64,000 bases of DNA from Acorus gramineus (taxonomy: Eukaryota > Streptophyta > Magnoliopsida > Acorales > Acoraceae): positions 18,663,280-18,727,279 of the forward strand of contig CM060847.1 in assembly GCA_030737835.1 (NCBI GenBank), in the 5' to 3' direction. A program made the translations under genes and the position numbers. Shown in pieces: positions 1 through 10,715 of the stretch; within the stretch, counting starts at the first letter, position 1, and every line of letters begins with the position of its first letter. The notes beneath the pieces were generated by a model. That model worked only from the letters and a program-made list of their open reading frames with translations, searched no databases and had not been told where the DNA came from.

Positions 1-2888
1 CAAATCGTTGTGAGATATGTAAATATTTAATAAAGGTATTTGATATAACTAATTCATATAGTAACCATATGTGTTTTTTTATTTAAATTTAAATACAATA
101 AATATCCAACTTTTTTAGTGTAATTTAGGTTCAATTGTAATTTAGGTAAAGATTTTAAAATTCAAAATTTGAAATGGTTAAATGGATTTCAAGATTTACA
201 TGGAAAGGTAATAACCGAATAGAGAAAATGGGGGGATTTGGGTTAATGAGAGAGATTTTTAATGAAGGATATATTTGTATTTTGTCATTTTACCATTTTT
301 AAAAAGTCAACAAGTCAACTAATAACAATCAATAATATGATGACACTTTATGGGGCTTGTTAGTGGGGCTTATATTTTGGGGCCTAGGTATCACCACTCT
401 AGTTATATACCCGCCTATTTTTTTTATAAACAAACAACCTTTTTACTTTTATTCCTTACCTATTGTATCACCCAAACGGGTCTAAGAATAGAAAAAATGT
501 ACATAATGCATGAGGATCCAAAATACATTGATCTCATCCAATGAGAGAGTGGAGAGTAAGGAGGTGTGAAGGAACACAGTCAACTGCCTCTGTGCATCCA
601 CCCCCACCTCCATTCTCACGTATTAAAAGTAAAATATCTAAAAAAAAAAAAAAATTGAAACTTTTTCATCCTGAGAACCAAAATTCATTTGAGCTTGTCC
701 CTTATGTAAGCCGTCACACTATGTTTCATGTCCAGGAGGGCTTGGAATTCCTTGCCATACTTGATGGGGGTGAAGAGGGGTCTCTCCCATTTGAGATTGC
801 TAACTCGCTAGCATATCAGTCGGCGCATTTCGTTCTCGATATGTACGAGTCATTTTAAATTGTATAATCTGTGCACCCTCCATGGCACAATAGAGCTTTG
901 GATAAGCCAATGGATGGCAATCTTTGAATCACTTTCCACCCAAAGATATTGCACCGGCTCGAAGATCCAAAACACTTTTGATGTTGATGCATAACAGGTG
1001 GTCGAAGCATTCCTGGAACGATGGGACTACCAAAAGAAGTCTATCAAGTAAATTACAAAAATACCCCAGCTGGTAGAAATCAAGGCCCCAATCTCGAATT
1101 CGCACCTTAGTTTTCAAAATCCTTTCTTTAGGCCTTCAAATTACCATTGTGCTAGTTTTAGAATTGCAATTTCTCTTTCCTATTGGAATTGATCTCTATC
1201 AATTCCATTAGTCATCTAATATCTTGTAGCATCAGGAATGATTGTTATCCAAATTTTGCTATGTTTTTAATTTTCTGTAATTAGTTTAAGAGAGGGCTTA
1301 TAACCAAAGGCATAACAGTTTTTTATCAATGATATTTTTTACTTCCCTCTTTTATGAGAATTGTGAGAATTGTGTTTAAGGATCTCAACTTTGATTAGAT
1401 ATTTTCTTCATTTTACGCTCCATTAGATGCATTGTTCGATCGCCAGCAGCCCCAAGTAAATTATGGAATGAATTAGGTCTTGCAGCCTCTGCTAGGATTA
1501 GTTTTCCTAGGTGCCATACCCAGCTCTATCATCAGACTTTGAGCAATCAGCATTAGCCTTGGCCTACCAACAAAAGGGTGCAGCCCATTGCATATGTTCG
1601 ATGTGTATGGGTCAGCTCTGATATAGAGATACATAGGCCATCTTTCATTCTAACAAAATCAGGTGACATTACTGCTTTGAGAGGGGTGTGTTTATGCACC
1701 CAAGAATGTAAATTCATTTTCTTTTTTTCACCCTCTATGATCACATCCACCACCCCATGGAAGCCAGGGAAGTATAGGGAAGTATTCGACATTGATGTAG
1801 CGTAAGGTACACTTGAAATAGTGTAGGTACATTTCGTGGATCTGATCAACCTTTATGCATAAAGTGATGTGAGATCTGTATGCTTCAACAAATCTTATGA
1901 TTCTTTGAAAAGAAATCCAGAATGATAGGCTTCTATGTAGCTACTATTCCACCAAGAATAGCAAAGCAATAGAAAATAAAGAAACAAAATTCTAATTATG
2001 TGTATTAATTTTGTGATTATAAAGTTTATTTAAAGATGAGAGAATCCCAATAAATCAGGATCTTAACAAATCTCTAAATCTCTCAAATCACCTGAATCCT
2101 AACTAAATCATAATTCAAATTCAAATCCTAATAACACAAATCCTAAATTCCCATGATATTTGTCTCCCAAAAGGGGAAAAATTTACGAAAAATAGTAGAA
2201 ATAACTTTGAACAATTGATTTGACAGTCTATTGAGTTCATCAATACGAACACGTGGATATATAGAGATAGCAATTCTGATTACGTTTGAAATCGATGACC
2301 TCCCGAAGTTACGGTATTCCCAAAACCATTCGATCATGTTTTCTTTCTTTCTTCTGGTTCATCTAATCTCGTGTGTCTATGAAATTTGCAGCTATGATAT
2401 ATGTATCTGACATACACAAGGGTGGTCGAGGGGATCCATTTTGCACCATAAAAATACAATGAATGAAACATTCCCCTTCTGGATGTGAACTCCTTGACTA
2501 GGGATTTCCCCAAACGATGTTGCATATAAAAATTGAAGGTCTTATTCTACTTGTCTGCATATGCAGACTTCCATGTCATAACGCAATACAATTTGATCTC
2601 TTTGAGGTGACTTATGGGAAATTAGAGAGATTATCGATCGTGTTAGTCTGAAGTTAAGATCGAGGGATACATGGAAATTGTACTCTACTCATACTCCTCT
2701 AGTATGTGGAATACATTTGAAACTAAAAGACTTTTAGCTCCCATATGTGAATGATGCTTAATTGGAAGTTGCTTACTTCTCCATTTGAATGGTAAAATCA
2801 ACAAAATAACAGAGGCTATATTGTTTATATGTTCAATGGTCCTAGATAGACACATCAACTGGTAGGATAGCTAGGGTTGTTGTTATTA
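1..2888. other. AT-rich flanking DNA, no intact gene
   Basis: This is the sequence into which the copia element inserted. It is AT-rich, with many stops in all frames and only short open frames that I could not match to any family. One degenerate RNase H fragment (800-990, minus) is annotated separately. I looked for exon-like pieces with splice sites and for LTR ends and saw none I would defend. The same locus resumes for about 140 bp after the copia element. Confidence 0.6.
800..990 (-). pseudogene. RNase H-like domain fragment (plant RVT_3 / LINE type)
   Basis: On the minus strand from about 961 to 857 the frame reads LWVESDSKIAIHW followed by VPWRVHRL. This is the typical plant RNase H motif with an acidic ESDS and a downstream PWR. 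After a stop, a shifted frame starting at 853 reads RTYRERNAPTDMLAS, matching the family's H-x-x-RE-x-N-x-x-AD-x-LA block. The two pieces are separated by a frameshift and nothing else of the gene is recognisable nearby. It is either the 3' remnant of a LINE ORF2 or of a host RNase H-like gene; the sequence does not decide which. No function is expected. Confidence 0.55.
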
Positions 2889-2893
2889 ATTTG

Positions 2894-3474
2894 TGTTAGT
2901 ATTTGTGGCTTAATAAATCAATGTTTAGTTTTTTCAAATGAATTTTGTTTTAAGAGAATCACATTTAACTCTTGCATAGCTTAACAAGTGGGGATTTGTG
3001 TTTAAGCAAAGAATTAAGATTGCCTCATTTGTTTATGAGTATGGTTGATGGGAGGTTATAAGTTTTAATTTGTGTATTTGGTTTGCAAGGGCATTTTGGT
3101 CAATTCAATGTCTTTGATGAGAAGACATGTTATGAGCCCTTGATATGGTGAACCCATCAAAAGGTCCACCCTTGCATCCTTCTTAAGTGTGTAAAGAAAA
3201 AGAAACAAAAACACATCTAACTCATCAAGAAGCAAGGGTGCCTGGGGTTCCTCTGTTGATGTTTCTTCTCCAGGTTAAATTGAATGAAATCAAAGGGAAG
3301 CTCAAGCATTAAATCAAGCTGAAAGGAGGTGTTTCAAGACCACTCAAAAATCTAAACCAAAGCCCAAAGGTATGTCTTGTTACTTGGATTCTTGTTTTTT
3401 TTTCTTCCATACCTATGGAAATGAGATCCTATTTTTGTTTGTGACTTCAATCATGAAGCCTAAGATTTCCAACA
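2894..3474 (+). repeat. 5' LTR of the copia element
   Basis: This 581-bp LTR begins TGTTAGTATT and ends TTTCCAACA. It matches the copy at 28725-29313 over its whole length. The main differences are scattered substitutions and a short purine-rich insertion (GCAGAGGAGGAG region, about 29063) present only in the 3' copy. The TSD base set ATTTG lies immediately upstream. Confidence 0.95.
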
Positions 3475-3475
3475 A

Positions 3476-3487
3476 TGGTATCAGAGC
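3476..3487 (+). other. Primer binding site, initiator tRNA-Met (copia)
   Basis: TGGTATCAGAGC lies one base after the 5' LTR. This is the standard plant copia primer site complementary to the 3' end of initiator tRNA-Met, and it starts minus-strand DNA synthesis. Confidence 0.93.
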
Positions 3488-3489
3488 AG

Positions 3490-4592
3490 GTCATCTTGAT
3501 ATGTATGGATTTAATTTTTTGTTTAGGGTTTGAGACACTAAAACCCTAATCCGAATTTGGGGATAAACCCTAACTTAATGTTTAATCTTTCTAATATCAC
3601 TTTTGAGTGTGGTTCTTCATACTTTAATACCCTCTATTTGTTGTTTTAATATTGGGATTAAATCTTCTCTTTAATGGAACCCATATGAAGTATTTAATGG
3701 TTGTTGTGTGTTTTCATGCACATGAGGTGTTTGTTAAATTACTTCAAAGAAGGTTTTTTGCTTGTTTCATGCCCTATTTGTGTGATATCATTAAAACAGC
3801 AAATACATGTTCCTTTTTCACATGTTTTTACAAATTTAGTGCAAGCTTAAGTCTTGTATTTGCTTAAATTTGTTTATAAGAGTGCTTTGAAAATAATTGA
3901 TTGTCATTTTGACTTTATGAAATCATACTTGTTTAGCTAGTCAATTATTGCACTCCAATTTTTGTGAAAATATGTTTCTAATATGCATTGGGCCATGCTA
4001 GTTCTTCATAGAGAGACTTTTGTGATGTAAGATATCCATCTTACTATTTGTTCTCTCTTGATTGAAGTCAATACATGCATGCTTATGATTAAAAGAACTA
4101 TTTAGATCATGTTATGCACACATAAGCTATTATGTATTTAAATGCATGTTAGAGTTGCATAAATACTCTACATTTGTATTAAGTATGAGATGAGCCCAAA
4201 GGCAAGTTTTGTATTTGATATGAATGTTAGGGTGCAACAATTGCAATTAGTCTTGAGCATGTTGGGACTAGCCCAAAGGTTGGTGGCCGATGTGTTTGAG
4301 GTCTAGTTGTGGCACAAGGAGTTATGTAGGCTTATAGTAAAGTGAGAACGGAGTGCCCAAAGGCTCACGTTTCTTGCTAGACCTGTGAGGTGCATAATTT
4401 ACTTGTGTGTTTGGGGTATTTCACTAGATCCAAGGGCAACCACCCAAAGGTGGAGTCTAAGGAGTCTGAAGAAAATACTATGAGATCATGTTTGATTTTA
4501 TTGATCTTGTCTTGTATGATAATCCATATTTGTGTATGATATCTTGATTGTGTTAGATTCTAAATCATACATATGGATATTTGTGTTTAGTC
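3490..4592 (+). other. Untranslated leader of the copia element
   Basis: About 1.1 kb between the primer site and the first gag ATG. It is AT-rich with no supported ORF. The repeated word 'cccaaagg' in 4195-4455 is the only internal pattern I noticed. It presumably holds the packaging signal, but nothing in the sequence identifies it. Confidence 0.6.
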
Positions 4593-5366
4593 ATGAATCC
4601 AGCTATGATGATGTCTGGAATTTTTTCCATCGAGCCTCTCTCGGGATCGAACTTCAGAGAATGGAAAGGAAAGATCATGATGTTGTTATCATTTCATGAT
4701 TTTGACATTGCAATTACGGATGGAGTCCCACCTGAACCACCTCTGAATGCTCCAGCATCAAGATATGAGTATTATGAGAAATGGTTGAAAGCCAACAAAA
4801 TGGCTACGCATTTTATTCTGAATTCTGTGAGCCCAGTTCTTCGGAACAGCTTACAAGAATTTAAGTATGCTAAGGATTTGCTGGATCACATAGAACAGAG
4901 GTTTGCTGGAACCTCCAAAGCCAAGAAGCAAGCAGTGTTTCAGAAATTTCATAATGCAAAAGTGACTCATGGTGCGAGTGTTAAAGAGCACATAGTCAGA
5001 ATGATTGGCTACAGCAATGAATTGGCTTCTTTGGGGAGTAAACTTGATGAAGATTATATTTGTCATGTTATTCTCAATAGCCTCCCAAGATCCTACGAAA
5101 GCTTCCAGATCAATTATAATACAAGTGATTTGAAGTGGACATTGGATGAATTGTTGAATCACTGTGTTCTTGAAGAAGAGCGTCAAGCTCGAAACAAGAA
5201 TGAATATGCACACCTTGCAGTTACTGATGCCAAAGGGAAGCAACCCATGAAGAAGAAAAAGTTCAAGAAATCTGGGAAGTCCAAAAAGAATTTTGGATCC
5301 CAAAAGAAGGAACAGAAGCCAGACCAAAGGGTTTGCTTCTATTGCAAGCAGCCAGGACACTTTTAA
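4593..5366 (+). pseudogene. copia Gag (nucleocapsid), frameshifted at the zinc knuckle
   Basis: The frame from ATG 4593 (MNPAMMMSG) gives a 257-residue copia Gag of the UBN2 type. SGSNFREWKGKI near residue 20 is the usual N-terminal signature, and a helical body runs to about residue 210. A very basic stretch (KKKKFKK) precedes the zinc knuckle. The knuckle begins CFYCKQPGHF but an extra T in a TTTT run makes a stop. The next frame continues KAEYPKLNKN, where the last Cys of the CCHC motif is also changed to Tyr. Gag forms the virus-like particle and binds RNA. This copy would make a Gag without a working knuckle and no Gag-Pol fusion. Confidence 0.9.
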
Positions 5367-5429
5367 AGCTGAATATCCTAAATTGAATAAGAACCATGAG
5401 CAAGGTATTATGAATTCCTTTGTTTGCAC

Positions 5430-5812
5430 AGAGATTAATTATGTAGATGTACCATCTAACACTTGGTGTTGGATTCTGGTTGTAATATTCACATTTTCAA
5501 GATCTTGTAGGGGTTTCTGGATCTAAAGAAGCTTAAGGAGGATGAGATGTATGTCTACATGGGGAACAATCAACGAGCAGCTGTTCTGGGAGTTGGCTCG
5601 TATGTTTTGAAGTTTCTTGGTGGACGATCTCTTGTTTTGGAGTCTGTGGTATATGCGCCTGAGATGAGGCGTAACTTGGTGCCTGTAGGTAGACTAGATG
5701 ATATGGGTCTGTCTGTATATTTTGCAAGTGGGAAAGTTAATGTAAAGAAACAAGGTGATTTTTTGGCTAGTGGCAAGAAGGTTGATCACATGTATAAACT
5801 TTTTTCTTGATG
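5430..5812 (+). pseudogene. copia aspartic protease
   Basis: The catalytic triad is visible as LDSGCNIH with DSG at 5472-5480. A frame break follows, then an open frame 5547-5810 reads MYVYMGNNQRAAVLGVGSY and YAPEMRRNLVPVGRLD. This is the conserved copia protease core and the segment leading into the integrase zinc-binding region. The enzyme would cut the Gag-Pol polyprotein inside the particle. It is broken by at least one shift between the active site and the body. Confidence 0.85.
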
Positions 5813-5889
5813 AATCTTTTGTTGCTTCTATAGCATTTGTGTGTGTTGGTTTGAATGTTGAATCATCTGGTTCAAAAAGAAAAAGGGCT

Positions 5890-6298
5890 TAAGATAATCT
5901 TCTCTATCTGTGGCATTTGCGTTTGGGCCACATAAACAAGCAGAGACTCCAAATCCTGTGTAAGGAAGGCATTCTGATTGAAAGTGGCATTGAAGATTAC
6001 AGGTCATGTGAAAATTGTCTTAAATGCAAGATGGTGAAGTCTGCTTTTCTAAAGGCAAAAAGGTGTAAGAATCTTCTTGACCTTATTCATTCAGATGTTT
6101 GTGGACCCATGGATGTTCGAACGAGGTATGGTCAAGGGTATTTTGTAACTTTTATTGATGAATTTTTTTCATTATGGATATATTTATTTGTTGGTTAGAA
6201 AGTCAGATGTTTTTTAAGTGTTCGAAGACTACAAGGCCCAGGTGAAAAATCAGTTAGAGTAGAAGATTAAAGTTCTCAGAACTGATAGAGGAGGTGAA
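5890..6298 (+). pseudogene. copia integrase N-terminal part (GAG-pre-integrase and start of core)
   Basis: The frame 5917-6198 carries the zinc-binding HHCC module (RLGHINKQRL, then CENCLKCKM). It is followed by LLDLIHSDVCGPM, which holds the first catalytic Asp of the DDE core. After a stop and shifts, KVLRTDRGGE (about 6269-6298) holds the second Asp. The gene is cut exactly after GGE by the type B solo LTR and resumes at 22812 with YMSDQF. Rejoining gives the usual R-G-G-E-Y-M order, so it was split after insertion and not deleted. Confidence 0.92.
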
Positions 6299-7254
6299 TG
6301 TTATGCCTGTGTCATTTGGAGCGCTCTGATTAAAAATTTGGTTACAAATTTTTTTGTCCTAGAAGTTATGTATTTCCGATTTGGTATTTGGATTTGATTT
6401 TGTTAAAATTCAACATGAAGAGGTTTAAATATGATTTTATAATGAGATGCTCAGTTTTGAGTTAGCTTTCGTACAAAAGTGGAATTAGATCAACTGGATT
6501 CATGTAGTAAAAGTTATGCGTATTTTACCAAGTATACCCCGGGGATGAAAAATTCTGGCAGCAGCTCTGTTCTATGTTTAGCTCTAATTTCGGAATAGCT
6601 GGAGGGATTATTTGATCTTGGCATAAACATGAAAGTTGTAGATAATCTTCTTGGCTTTCCAACGGATTTTGAATTGTGCAATTCGGAGCTATATTGAGGA
6701 AGTTATGGCTGTTCTAGTGAAGCATGCTCAGAATTTCTAGTCAAGGATAAATTGGTCATTTCTATCCCTCCTTTGGATATTTATTTGCCAAAATATCTCT
6801 CTCTCTCTCTCTCCCTCCCACTCCCCACGTGGGATTCTTGGCTCTCTCTTCTCTCTTTTCACCCCCCCCCCCAAGTGTTTGTGTTAATGTCACAAAGAGA
6901 AGAGAAGGAGAAGGTGCAAGTGCAAGTCTAGGTTTGTGTAGGTGTTGTTGTTGTTGTTGATCTCCTCTCTCTCAAGCACCTTTTCATGAACTTTCCCCCC
7001 CCTGATTTTCAGCCAAGAAGGAGGCTGAGGAGGGCTGTGGAGGTGGTGGTAGTGGTGGTGGTGGTTGAGGTGGTCGCGGGTGCATCGAGGGCCCCCGAGT
7101 CTCCCCCTGACATCCCCCCTCCCAAGGTGAGCTCTTCCCCTTCTTTTCTTGGTTTTTCATGGCTTAAGGGGTTGGGGAGGTCATGCATGCTAGGTAGATG
7201 AGTTAGAGTGTGTGTGAGGGGTTGGGGAGGGTTAAAATGGGGTTAGGGAAGGCT

Positions 7255-7515
7255 GGGCGCGCGCAGGGGGTTGTCTGCGCGCGTGCGCGCGCAGGAGGGC
7301 GCTGGCAGGCGCAGGCGGGCGCGCAGACGCGCGCGGGCGCGTGCGCGCGGGTGCGCGCGGGGGCTGGCGCGAGCGGGGGTGCGCGCGGGACAGTGCGCCT
7401 GGGCGTGCGTCTGGGTGCAGGGCTGGGGGCCAGTGCGCACGCGCGTTTGGTGCGTGTGCTGGGGGATGCATGGGGCTGCCCAGGGTCTCAGGTAGGTGCT
7501 GGGGCACCCGGGCAT
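7255..7515 (+). repeat. GC-rich low-complexity block of the type B LTR
   Basis: The block is dominated by alternating GC and GTGCGC steps and is more than four-fifths G+C by eye. Comparable blocks occur in every A/B/O-type LTR (about 9300-10180, 12500-13140, 15700-16260, 19090-19900, 25680-26260, 31180-31390, 33050-33480, 46830-47210, 60850-61600). Alternating purine-pyrimidine CG runs are Z-DNA prone. Long open frames here follow from a lack of AT-rich stop codons, not from coding. Confidence 0.8.
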
Positions 7516-8820
7516 GCGTGTCACGCCCCAGGGTGGCCGTCCCCGGGACGCGGCAAGGGTATACATGATATCAGCAGTCAATACAGGAGATCAATAATAT
7601 ACCATAAACAACAGCTAAAAAGACAACACAGACAACAAAAGGGCTGACATGATGTATACAAAGAAAGCGGAAGCAAAAAGACTGAATCTGTAAATCAACA
7701 ACACTTTACAGACTCGATACATAATCATGTCTTGTGAGAGCCAATATATCCACAATACATCCAAATACAATCCATACTGGGTGCCCAAGCACATAAATAT
7801 ACATACAATGAGAAGGAAGGATGCTGATGGCCTCAAAACTCGAGGGACGTGGCGCTACTCCGCTACTGGTGTAGTCGCTCGGGAAGCTCCTCCTTCAAGT
7901 CCGCCTCGGTAATCACTGGAGAAAATAATTATGCGAGGGGTGAGCCACACGCTCAGTGAATAGCACAACGCATGCATCACAGTTTATATTAACCACATTT
8001 AATCAAGTCACTAGCCTCAAAGTGATATAAACAACACAAATCCGGGGGTTCGTTACATCGCTGAACCACCATACCCTCACCCTCACCCCTCAATAGGTGA
8101 CAAAAGATGTTGGAACTTAATAGGCTGATAATCATCCTTACACAATCCAGTGGGTCGCCACATCGTCGGCCCACCACACTCTCACCCTCACCCCTCAATA
8201 GGTGACAAAGGCTCTTGGGACTGACTAGGCTGTTGGTCACCCTTGGTCCACCGATAGTCTCTCCCCACTCCGTAGGTCGTTTGGCCACTCCCACATTCAG
8301 CACAGTTCGTCTACCAAATCAGGAGGTGCCTACTGATGGGAGCCCCTTCACGGGACAACCTTTCTAACGTTGAGGCAGTCTCTACACGGATCCAACGAAG
8401 GGAACAGAACAGCCTATCCATCGCATATGATCCACTCGGATCCGCTGACAACACATCTCTATAACTCTAATGTCTTGAATTCTTCAGAATTCCTCCAGCG
8501 CGCATAACCAAGATGCGGGGAATACATAAGATAATAATGAGGAAAAGAGACCTTGGGTGTTATATATGTGTCACTTTTAACCTGCTGGTAACCGTTGGAG
8601 CGTTCTGGCAGTTTTTCGTTTTTTTCGGTTTTCGATCGGAACCGCAAACTTTTGGACTGTTAGCTATCGTCCTGAGTTAGAGGATTCCGATTGGAAATCT
8701 AACTGCATATTTGGTGTCCTGGTGCCATTTTAGGCCTCTCACGAAAATTTCATCAAATTCCGGTAACGTTTCTGAAATTTCGCAGTTCCAGGGCGTATCC
8801 GGGTATTTTAAGTGACTCGC

Positions 8821-8828
8821 TATATAAA
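8821..8828 (+). promoter_or_regulatory. TATA box of LTR A2
   Basis: TATATAAA lies about 265 bp from the LTR start. It is shared with A4 (minus, about 20382-20389), A5 (25162-25168) and A3 (minus, about 13656-13664). This implies a short U3 of roughly 300 bp, so almost 3 kb of each LTR would lie downstream of the transcription start. Confidence 0.6.
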
Positions 8829-10715
8829 TGAAATCTAAAATCTTGTTGGCACTATTCATCATCCCTACCAAAAGCTTTCTCTCTCTCCCCTCTCTCCTTT
8901 TCTTCCATTTGAGCCCCTTAGAGCCCTCAAACCCAAAAACCTAAAGCATATGAAGTGTAGATCGGGTCCCGATCTACACCCCGGTGCTTTCAAATTCGAA
9001 TTCCGGCGAGTTTTGCCCCTCCATCCCCCCTCCTTTCTCCTCTGATTTGGGCCAATTCGAGGGCCGAGGAAGATCCGGGCGTTGGAAGCCTTTTGGGAGA
9101 GATTTCGGTGCGCGGAGAGCAACCGGACTTCCCTTCCTCCCCTTGGTAAGCCCTTTTTCCTCTCTTTTCATGCTTAGATGTATGTTAGGATGTTGGATTT
9201 GAGGTTGGGTGGTGGTCGGCGGCTGTGGGTGGCCGTTGGCGGCGGTGGGGTGGTGGTCGGAGGCCATTGGTGACCGGAGGTGGGTGGTAGAGGTGTCCGG
9301 TAGGTTGGGTGGCAGTCCCGGAAGGGTTAGCAGCGGGCGCAGCGGCTGGGGCACCAGGTGGCCGGGCGCGCAAGTGCGTGCGCGCAGGCGTGCGCGCGGC
9401 GTGCGCTCGGGTGGTGCTGCAGGCGTGCTGGGCGCTGGGTAGGACTAGCTCGGGTAGGCTGGGAGCAGGTGCACCAGTTTGCCGGGCGCGCGTGCGCGTG
9501 CGCGCGGGTGCGCACGTGGGCGTGCGCTCGGGGGGTGCAGGGGTAGGCGTGCGGAGCAGGCTGGCTGGGCTGTGCGCGCTGGCAGGCTGGGCAGGCAGGC
9601 TGGGCGCACAGGCGTGCTGGGCAGGAGGTGCTCGGGCCTCAGGCGAGCAGTACCCGGGCGTACAGGCGAGCGGTGCTCGGGCCACTCGGCGATGCGCGCA
9701 GGCAGTCAGCGCGGGCAGCAGCGCGGGCAGGCTGGCAGGCGCGGTGGTCGCGTGCTGCGCGGGCGTGCGCGTGGGAGCTGGGTGAGGGTCCCGGGTGCTG
9801 GGCGCTGAGCGCTGGGAGCTGGTCGCGGGTAATGAGCGCTGCCCGCGGGGCGCTGGGCAGAGGCAGGCGTGCGCGCGGGTAGAGGCTGGTGGTGCGCGCG
9901 GAGTGCGCGCGGGTAGAGGCTAGCGGTGCGCGCGGGGTTCGCGCGGGGCGAGGCGCTGGGCGCGCGGGGCGTGCGGTGTACTCGCGGGTCAGCGCGGGGC
10001 GTGCGGGGTGCGCGCGGGCTGCTGCGGCGGGGCGCAGTGGGCGCGCGGCGCACCGGGTGGCTTGGCTGCGGGTCCAGGCGTGCGGGCAGGGGCCCGGCGG
10101 TGCGCCTGGGTGCGCGGGCTGAGGCGCGGCGGCACATCCGGGGGCGGTGGCCGTGCGGGTGGCCGTGCGGGTGGTTGCCGGTGGGATCGGGAGTGAGTCG
10201 GGATGCTCGGATACGTGTGCGTACGGGCCGTATGTACGTTGTCCGAGTGTTGGGTATTTTAGAGTATTTTTGATGTATTTATGGATTTTACTCACCAAGT
10301 TGTTACCCTGTCTTGCAGATCTCGACGGACGGTCGCGCGTCGACCTGATCTCCGGTGAGTGGGACGATCCAACCTAGTAGGGAGGCGTTACATGCACTTG
10401 GGCGTGTACCGTCCTCTCCTGGGGCACCATAGTAAATATTAATCTGTTTAATATGAAAAGCTATGAAAACATGATAATCTGTAGTATGCATGCCACCCTA
10501 GATTTGTATGCTAGGGACTTATACCCTTAGGACCCATATCAGAGCCATGCACCCTGTTATCATGTTTCCATGCTAGGAAAGCCCCGACCGATACATGTTC
10601 CCATTTAATTTAATTTATTTAAATAAAATGCGAGCGTGATTATTAGCCTGTCTTAGCGAATATCATAGGGGAGGGGCCTCGCGAGGACAGTGGTGAGACC
10701 CGGGCTAGGGTACTC

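Noticed and set aside
2143..2525. Possible host or organelle-derived gene fragment on the minus strand
   Set aside because: Two short frames are open but I could not match them to any plastid, mitochondrial or nuclear family, and no gene structure is visible.
4851..5429. 192-codon minus-strand frame
   Set aside because: It is an antisense shadow of the copia gag frame.
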